From an uncultured Collinsella sp. (GTDB lineage: Bacteria > Actinomycetota > Coriobacteriia > Coriobacteriales > Coriobacteriaceae): a stretch of DNA of 6,345 nt. The notes beneath the pieces are model-generated. The model had not been told where the DNA came from, did not search any database, and saw only the letters and a program-made list of their open reading frames with translations. The stretch lies in the NCBI GenBank assembly GCA_905197585.1, contig CAJJZO010000107.1, positions 1 through 6,345 on the forward strand, read 5' to 3'. Positions 5,563-6,345 of this stretch are shown here, in pieces; positions within the stretch are counted from its first letter, which is position 1, and every line of letters begins with the position of its first letter. The position numbers were made by a program, and so were the translations under genes.

Positions 5563-6345
5563 CTAGAGATATTCGAGGAAACGAGCCGCCGCGAGCGAAA
5601 CGTCGGCGGTGCGGTATATGGCGTTGATCTGCCGATGGGGATGCCCCTCGAGTGGGCGCACGGCAACATCGAACTGGCAGCGGCGCAAGATGAGCGCGGG
5701 AAGAATGCTCACGCCCAGGCCGTCCTCGACCATGGCCATAATCGCATAGTCATCCCAGGTCGACAGCTTAGAGCGCACCGCCAGGCCCGCGCGGCGAAAC
5801 AGCGGCGTAATCTCATCATCGGTGCCTCGTTCTAGCAGAATAAACTGCTCGTTGGCTAAATCGGCAAGAGAAACGACCTCCGCCGTGGCAAGCAAAGAGT
5901 CCGCCGGCACTACCGCCATCAACTCGTCGCGCACCAAAGACCGCGATGCCATGCCGTTTTCTCGGGGCTCACGTGGGATAAAGCCCAGGTCGCAGCGGCC
6001 TTCCGCCACCCATTGCTCAATCTCGGAGTAATCGCCCATCAGCAACTCATAATCGACGTCCGGATGATCGGCGCGAAAGCGCGCAATCACCGGCGGCAGC
6101 ACGTGGGTCGCCACACTCGAAAACGTACCGATGCAGATTTTGCCGCGCATGAGTCCACGCATCTCATCCACCCGTCGCTGCAAGCGAGTGAATTCCTCGC
6201 AGAGCGCCTCGACAGCCGGCATGACCTGCCGCCCGTCGGCGGAAAGCACCACGCCCTCGCGGCTTCTATCGAGCACTTTAAAGCCCCAGTCGGCCTCAAG
6301 GTCTCCCACCATGCGGCTCACGCCCGACTGCGAATAGTTCAGCCG
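5563..6345 (-). CDS. LysR-family transcriptional regulator, N-terminus outside the window
   Basis: 260 residues in an open frame reaching the right edge. The visible start, RLNYSQSGVSRMVGDLE, is the recognition-helix part of the LysR winged helix, where the common form is S-Q-x-x-x-S-x-x-I-x-x-L-E. It is followed by the wing region up to LSADG and a linker helix (about 40-65). From about residue 69 (KICIGTFSSVATHVLPPVI) the usual two-lobed effector-binding domain follows, with the typical CDLGFIP strand, an L-x-D-L-A-N-E-Q-F-I segment and VEDGLGVSILP near the end. About 25-30 N-terminal residues are missing against the normal family length of about 290-300. An apparent GTG at 6321 lies inside the DNA-binding domain and is not the start. 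The effector and targets cannot be read. It lies on the same strand upstream of the HTH-AlaA gene with 163 bp between them, so it need not regulate that gene; LysR targets are often divergent and would be outside the window. Confidence 0.9.
   Translation of the reverse strand, partial: RLNYSQSGVSRMVGDLEADWGFKVLDRSREGVVLSADGRQVMPAVEALCEEFTRLQRRVDEMRGLMRGKICIGTFSSVATHVLPPVIARFRADHPDVDYELLMGDYSEIEQWVAEGRCDLGFIPREPRENGMASRSLVRDELMAVVPADSLLATAEVVSLADLANEQFILLERGTDDEITPLFRRAGLAVRSKLSTWDDYAIMAMVEDGLGVSILPALILRRCQFDVAVRPLEGHPHRQINAIYRTADVSLAAARFLEYL

Overview
The window is 6.3 kb of high-GC bacterial DNA in which every gene I can support lies on the minus strand, so transcription runs from right to left. 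Strong AGGAG-type ribosome sites, the high GC content and a helix-turn-helix/alanine-aminotransferase fusion point to an anaerobic gut actinobacterium of the Coriobacteriia (Collinsella-like). That placement rests on recollection of family distribution and is only moderately secure. I see no RNA genes, insertion sequences, CRISPR arrays or prophage signs.

Right end (5563-6345): the C-terminal 260 residues of a LysR-type regulator whose start is outside the window. Two tight inverted repeats follow its stop. Next comes a 163-bp gap holding three direct copies of GTTCAATTT and one inverted copy, spaced at about whole helical turns and overlaying a candidate promoter.

Centre (3821-5399): a 506-residue protein joining an XRE-type DNA-binding domain to a complete AlaA/AlaT-type glutamate-pyruvate aminotransferase. 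Its GTG start has a very good ribosome site. A second, equally good ribosome site lies inside the gene, before an ATG at the exact point where a normal 405-residue AlaA would begin. The locus may therefore make both a DNA-binding enzyme and a free enzyme. A 16-bp perfect-stem terminator closes it.

Left half (1-3714): a separate operon with its own candidate promoter and an upstream TATTCCA/TGGAATA inverted repeat. It encodes an Amidohydrolase_2-fold protein that has lost several of the usual metal-binding residues, then two short, divergent relatives of the neutral ceramidase catalytic domain. After a 192-bp gap a further gene starts at position 14 and runs off the left edge. The close spacing (26 and 18 bp) suggests the three hydrolase-like proteins act on one substrate or pathway, which the sequence does not identify.

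The most notable points are the apparent self-regulated, dual-start HTH-AlaA locus and the hydrolase operon, in which two of the three enzymes lack expected active-site residues.
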